Assembly: GCA_016870775.1 (NCBI GenBank)
Contig: VGAK01000004.1
Span: forward strand, 36,022 to 100,021
Direction: 5' to 3'
DNA: 64,000 nt
From: Actinomycetota bacterium
Lineage (GTDB): Bacteria; Actinomycetota; Acidimicrobiia; Acidimicrobiales; Ilumatobacteraceae
Shown here: positions 60,604-64,000 of the stretch, piece after piece
How positions within the stretch are numbered: position 1 is the stretch's first letter
How the letters are laid out: each line of letters begins with the position of its first letter
Notes under the pieces: generated by a model
What the model saw: only the letters and a program-made list of their open reading frames with translations
The model's database searches: none
What the model was told of the DNA's origin: nothing
Made by a program: the position numbers and the translations under genes

Positions 60604-61366
60604 GCCTAGATGCTACTTGTCCACCCTTTGTGGCTGCCGTGGATAATGCGAACACCTCGTCGGTGGACAACAGCCTCCACCGACCAGGTGCGAGCGAGGG
60701 ATCCGCGAGAGGACCGATGCGGGTGCGCGCCAAACGCACGACGGGGAACCCGACGTGCTCGCACATCCTGCGCACCTGGCGATTGCGACCCTCGTGGATG
60801 ACAATGCGAAGCACACCCGGTTGCGGCTGACCCACGACCGCAGGCCCAGTCGGCCCGTCATCGAGTTCCACCCCCCGGCGCAGGCGCACCAACACCCGCT
60901 CGGGCACGGCGCGCCCGTTCGAGTCGACCTCCACGAGGTACTCCTTGTCGACACCGTGACGCGGATGTGCGAGCAGGTTGGCCAGTGTTCCGTCGTTGGT
61001 CAGGATCAACAGTCCGGAGGTGTCCATATCGAGCCGACCCACGGGAAACACCCGCGGCTCGCGCGGTACGAGATCCACGACGGTCTCGCGACCGTGCGTG
61101 TCCGACGCCGTGGTCACCACGCCAGTGGGCTTGTTCAAGACGTAGTGCACCGCACCCGGCACGATCCCCACCGGCACCCCGTCGACCTCCACCACATCAC
61201 AATCGGGCTCCACACGGCGACCGAGGACGGCGGTGTCGCCGTTGACCGTGACACGGCCGTTCGCGATCAGGTCCTCGCAGGCACGACGTGATCCGAATCC
61301 GATCCGGGCCAGGACCTTCTGGAGTCGCTCACCCGCGACGGCGGCTCCGGAGTCCTCAGTCACCAT
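60596..61366 (-). CDS. Pseudouridine synthase RluB/RsuA family
   Basis: 256 residues. An S4 RNA-binding domain ([31 protein letters not shown]) precedes the catalytic domain, whose nucleophile Asp is in [34 protein letters not shown] is the late conserved strand. It modifies 23S or 16S rRNA. It overlaps scpB by 11 nt and tyrA by 8, in the familiar actinobacterial order scpA-scpB-rluB. Confidence 0.95.
   Translation of the reverse strand: MVTEDSGAAVAGERLQKVLARIGFGSRRACEDLIANGRVTVNGDTAVLGRRVEPDCDVVEVDGVPVGIVPGAVHYVLNKPTGVVTTASDTHGRETVVDLVPREPRVFPVGRLDMDTSGLLILTNDGTLANLLAHPRHGVDKEYLVEVDSNGRAVPERVLVRLRRGVELDDGPTGPAVVGQPQPGVLRIVIHEGRNRQVRRMCEHVGFPVVRLARTRIGPLADPSLAPGRWRLLSTDEVFALSTAATKGGQVASRRE
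60610..60615 (-). promoter_or_regulatory. -10 element (TAGCAT) of tyrA
   Basis: TAGCAT on the minus strand, 6 nt before GTG 60603, inside the end of the pseudouridine synthase gene. Confidence 0.5.
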
Positions 61367-61991
61367 CGGGCGACGGGGCTGCGTGATCCACGTCGGAGTC
61401 GAGTTCGAGTCCGGGCTCGAGACGCAGCGTCTGCTCGAGCGCCTCCACGAGCGATGCGTCCGGAACGAAACTCGAGATCGGAGGCATGTCCTCCAGTGAC
61501 GCGAGGCCCAGTTTGTCGAGGAACAAGGGCGTCGTCCCCCACATCACGGCCAGCCCCGGCCCACTGTCGCGCCCGACGGGCGCGATGTAGCCGCGACCGT
61601 GGAGCGTGCGCATCACCGCTTCGGGGTCGACCCCTCGGATCGATGCGATCTGCAGACGGGAGATCGGTTGCTTGTAGGCGATGATCGCGAGGGTCTCCAG
61701 AGCTGCACCCGAGAGCCGGGTGCGTTGACCCTCGAGCACGAAACGCTCGACATAGTTCGCGAGGTCGGGATGGGACTGGAAACGCCACCCACCAGCGACC
61801 TTTGCGACCTGGAACCCGTGACCCGCATCCTCGTAGACCGAGGCGAGAACACCACAGATCTCCTCGACCCTCGCAACGGGGATCTCGACGAGTTCGGCGA
61901 TCAGTTGTGCCGGAACGGACTCCTGGGCGACCATCAGGATCGCTTCAATGGCGCGCACAGTCTCTTGAGCCACTGCGTCCCCCGAGGCCAC
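61356..61991 (-). CDS. scpB: Segregation and condensation protein ScpB
   Basis: 211 residues. Two winged-helix domains with [23 protein letters not shown] and [32 protein letters not shown], then an acidic disordered tail. ScpB dimers bind ScpA to complete the SMC condensin. It follows scpA by 7 nt. Confidence 0.96.
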   Translation of the reverse strand: MASGDAVAQETVRAIEAILMVAQESVPAQLIAELVEIPVARVEEICGVLASVYEDAGHGFQVAKVAGGWRFQSHPDLANYVERFVLEGQRTRLSGAALETLAIIAYKQPISRLQIASIRGVDPEAVMRTLHGRGYIAPVGRDSGPGLAVMWGTTPLFLDKLGLASLEDMPPISSFVPDASLVEALEQTLRLEPGLELDSDVDHAAPSPDGD

Positions 61992-61998
61992 GTGTCTC

Positions 61999-62775
61999 TC
62001 AGCCTTCGTAGACGTCGATCTCGACGTTGGAGCCGGCGTCCGGGCCCACTCCGGTCCAGGTCACGGTGATGTCGCCGAATCGGTCGTGCTGGTCGATCTC
62101 GATCCACCCCTGCTTGTAGAGCTCGAGCACGGCGAGAAAATGCACGATGATCTCGAGGCGCTCCACGAGCGAACCGGTGAGATCCCGGAACGTGACCTCC
62201 CGTCGAAGCGGGAGATCCTGCATCAGCTTGTCCACGGCCTCTGGCACCGCGAAACGCACCGGCGAGACATGGGACATCTCGAGCGACAGCCCCGACTTCG
62301 GGGTGATCGCCGCAACGAACCCCCTCTGCAACTTGGCGAGAGTGAGACCCTCCAGTGGGTCCGGGACGACCCCTGCGAACCGCTCGTCGGGGCCGGTGGT
62401 GCGGGGATAGACGAGATCGGCATCGTCCACGAACCGCGCCAAGATCTGGGCGACGTCCTTGAAGGTCTTGCACTCGAGCAACCGAGCCAGGAGCAGGTCC
62501 CGCTCCTCCCAGAGGGCCAGTTCATCGTCGAGTTCGACCGCGTCCCGACCGGGCAGAAGCCTCCGCGACTTGATCTCCACCAGCGTCGCCGCGATCAGCA
62601 GGAACTCCGTGGCGATCTCGAGGTCGAGTTCCCGCATCCGCCCGAGCTCGGCGAGATAGGCATCCACGATCGTGGACAGACTCACCTCGTGGATGTCCAC
62701 CTCCTCGCGCATGATCAGGTGGAGCAGAAGATCGAAAGGCCCCTCGTAGACGGGGGTTGAAACTTCGATCGGCAC
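61999..62775 (-). CDS. scpA: Segregation and condensation protein ScpA
   Basis: 258 residues. STPVYEGPFDLLLHLIMREEVDIHEVSLSTI is the kleisin N terminus that clasps the SMC neck, EFLLIAATLVEIKSRRLLPG is the next conserved helix, and the C-terminal winged helix follows (LTGSLVERLEIIVHFLAVLELYKQGWIEIDQ). GTG 62775 follows TACCAT by 6 nt; the ORF-track start 80 codons upstream overlaps the divergent trpS and is not supported. Confidence 0.95.
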   Translation of the reverse strand: MPIEVSTPVYEGPFDLLLHLIMREEVDIHEVSLSTIVDAYLAELGRMRELDLEIATEFLLIAATLVEIKSRRLLPGRDAVELDDELALWEERDLLLARLLECKTFKDVAQILARFVDDADLVYPRTTGPDERFAGVVPDPLEGLTLAKLQRGFVAAITPKSGLSLEMSHVSPVRFAVPEAVDKLMQDLPLRREVTFRDLTGSLVERLEIIVHFLAVLELYKQGWIEIDQHDRFGDITVTWTGVGPDAGSNVEIDVYEG

Positions 62776-62781
62776 GATCTC

Positions 62782-62787
62782 ATGGTA
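62782..62787 (-). promoter_or_regulatory. -10 element (TACCAT) of scpA-scpB
   Basis: TACCAT on the minus strand, 6 nt before GTG 62775. Confidence 0.6.
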
Positions 62788-62853
62788 GTGGCGCCGCCCG
62801 CGGGCATGAGGGAGGCCGGCGAAAGGTGCGGACACTGTCTCCCCCCGCGCCAC

Positions 62854-62859
62854 TAGCGT
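62854..62859 (+). promoter_or_regulatory. -10 element (TAGCGT) of trpS
   Basis: TAGCGT, 6 nt before GTG 62866. Confidence 0.6.
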
Positions 62860-62865
62860 CAGAGC

Positions 62866-63855
62866 GTGGCTCGGGTCCTGTCCTGCATCCAACCGACCGG
62901 AGAGGTCCACCTCGGGAACTACCTCGGTGCGCTCCGCACCTGGGTGGTCGGCCAACATGAAAAGGACGTCTTCCACGGAATCGTCGACCTCCATGCCCTG
63001 ACGGTGGTCGATCAACCCGGGATCGTGGGCCGCAACACGCTCGAGTTGGCCGCGATGCTGTTCGCCGTCGGCCTAGACCCCGACGTGGCCACGGTCTTCG
63101 TACAGAGCCATGTCCCCGAGCACAGCCAACTCGGATGGATCATGGAGTGCACGGTCTCCTACGGCGAACTCAGCCGGATGACCCAGTTCAAGGAGAAAGC
63201 CGCCAAGCGGGAGGTCGATTTCGTCGCCGCGGGCCTGTTCACCTATCCGGCACTCCAGGCCGCAGACATCTTGCTCTACGACGCCGACGAGGTGCCTGTC
63301 GGCGAGGATCAGCGGCAACACGTCGAGATCACCCGCGACATCGCCATCCGGTTCAACCACCGCTTCGGTGACACTTTCCGGATTCCCCGGGCCGTGCACC
63401 CGAGAGCCGGGGCGCGCGTGATGGATCTGCAGGAGCCGACTTCGAAGATGTCAAAGACGACCTCCGCCGACACGGGAATCGTGTTTCTCCTCGATGACGA
63501 CGCCACGATTGCGAGGAAGTTCAAACGAGCCGTCACCGATTCGGACTCGACCGTGCGTTATGACCGCGAGAGCAAACCCGGCGTCGCAAACCTCCTCGAC
63601 ATCCTCTCAGCGACCACCGGCGAGCCCGTCGAGCGTCTCGTCGACCGATACTCCCAGTACGGCCCGCTCAAGACCGACACAGCCGACGCCGTCGTGGCCC
63701 TCATCGCCCCGATTCGGGATAGGTACAACGATTTGCTGTCCGACCGTGGCGAACTCGCACGACTCGTCAGGGTCGGCAACGACCGCGCCCACCGGGTGGC
63801 GGCCGCCACCCTCGCGCGCGCGCACACCGCAATCGGTCTGATGCCGTCCACCTGA
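62866..63855 (+). CDS. trpS: Tryptophanyl-tRNA synthetase
   Basis: 329-residue class I synthetase. The HIGH signature appears as HLGNYLGALR and KMSKS as TSKMSKTTSADT; YPALQAADILLYDADEVPVGEDQRQHVE is the tryptophan pocket. GTG start follows TAGCGT by 6 nt. It is divergent from scpAB, with a 90-bp intergenic region. Confidence 0.97.
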   Translation: MARVLSCIQPTGEVHLGNYLGALRTWVVGQHEKDVFHGIVDLHALTVVDQPGIVGRNTLELAAMLFAVGLDPDVATVFVQSHVPEHSQLGWIMECTVSYGELSRMTQFKEKAAKREVDFVAAGLFTYPALQAADILLYDADEVPVGEDQRQHVEITRDIAIRFNHRFGDTFRIPRAVHPRAGARVMDLQEPTSKMSKTTSADTGIVFLLDDDATIARKFKRAVTDSDSTVRYDRESKPGVANLLDILSATTGEPVERLVDRYSQYGPLKTDTADAVVALIAPIRDRYNDLLSDRGELARLVRVGNDRAHRVAAATLARAHTAIGLMPST

Positions 63856-63934
63856 GGGCCGATCCCGACCGCATCGAGCCGGGCTCCGCACACGGTGCGC
63901 ATGCGTCCCCTCCGTGCCGGACCTCGCGCGTGCC

Positions 63935-64000
63935 TCAGATCGTGTCGGCTTGCCGCAGGGCGTCTGCGAGCGGGTCTGTCGGGTCATCCGAGACGACGAG
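63935..64000 (-). CDS. C-terminal fragment of an unidentified protein
   Basis: On the minus strand the last 21 codons LVVSDDPTDPLADALRQADTI and a TGA are in an open frame that enters from beyond the window. Codon bias looks coding, and the convergent position after trpS fits. Too short to identify. Confidence 0.4.
   Translation of the reverse strand, partial: LVVSDDPTDPLADALRQADTI

Noticed and set aside
61999-63015. ScpA start at 63015
   Set aside because: The extra 80 codons overlap trpS and its promoter and show no ScpA similarity; GTG 62775 has a -10 element.
1-64000. Mobile elements, prophage or defence islands
   Set aside because: No transposase, integrase, restriction, toxin-antitoxin or phage-like ORF was recognised and composition looks even throughout.

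Overview
This window reads as a contiguous stretch of chromosome from a high-GC Actinomycetota. The best guess is the class Acidimicrobiia or a close relative. The reasons are a complete Pup-proteasome locus, a WhiB regulator, a Tat-HelY block and a GarA/MerR/DUF151/gcvH/pgsA block whose gene order recalls mycobacteria. Decaprenyl-phosphate-arabinose genes are also present, without the surrounding mycolic-acid genes. The taxonomy is inference. I saw no insertion sequences, phage genes, CRISPR arrays or rRNA. One tRNA (Pro, GGG) is present. Gene density is very high and 4-nt ATGA/GTGA overlaps are frequent.

Layout. 1-12.8 kb: end of trmI, ferredoxin, then arc/mpa-dop-pup-prcB-prcA-pafA, signal peptidase I, a GDPD, tatB-tatC, a HelY-type helicase and an orphan lipid-kinase C-terminal-like protein. 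12.8-24.2 kb: M20 amidohydrolase, tandem ThyX-like protein, a DUF4193-like acidic protein with two small genes, enoyl-CoA hydratase, an Arg-rich disordered protein, gamma-carbonic anhydrase-like protein, PrmA, WhiB, threonine aldolase, a Zn-finger protein and a PLP decarboxylase. 24.2-33.5 kb: the glycine-cleavage region. A tandem glycine riboswitch precedes gcvP on the + strand, and pgsA-gcvH-garA-merR-DUF151 and merR-gcvT lie on the - strand; an SDR and a HIT protein follow. 33.5-41 kb: SRAP, a membrane protein, a hydrolase, tRNA-Pro, Der, a PDZ/radical-SAM/DUF512 protein, IspH and a small membrane protein. 41-51.5 kb: divergent acyl-CoA dehydrogenase and ligase, GDPD, cytosine-deaminase-like amidohydrolase, an SsuBCA-type ABC transporter ending in a clear intrinsic terminator, creatininase and an FAD oxidoreductase. 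51.5-64 kb: phosphoribosyltransferase, AlkA-like glycosylase, PIG-V-like mannosyltransferase, the block HAD phosphatase-UbiA-DprE1-DprE2, then aroA, tyrA, a pseudouridine synthase, scpB, scpA and trpS.

How the genes work together. Pup (already ending GGE) is ligated by PafA, removed by Dop, and unfolded by ARC/Mpa into the PrcAB core. GcvP, GcvT and GcvH are three of the four glycine cleavage proteins, and the linked GarA-type FHA protein suggests control of central nitrogen/carbon flux. UbiA, a HAD phosphatase, DprE1 and DprE2 together could make decaprenyl-phosphoryl-arabinose.

Regulation and oddities. At 24 genes a TANNNT hexamer lies 6-8 nt before the start codon, which is the signature of leaderless mRNAs; this let me correct many start sites. 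Two genes (gcvT and the second GDPD) appear to need a CTG start. Several promoters carry perfect or near-perfect palindromes that could be operators. No obviously new defence or mobile system was found. The most interesting items are the DPA-arabinose cluster with a non-Cys DprE1 active site, the CTG starts, the pervasive leaderless architecture and the deaminase/ABC/creatininase cluster.
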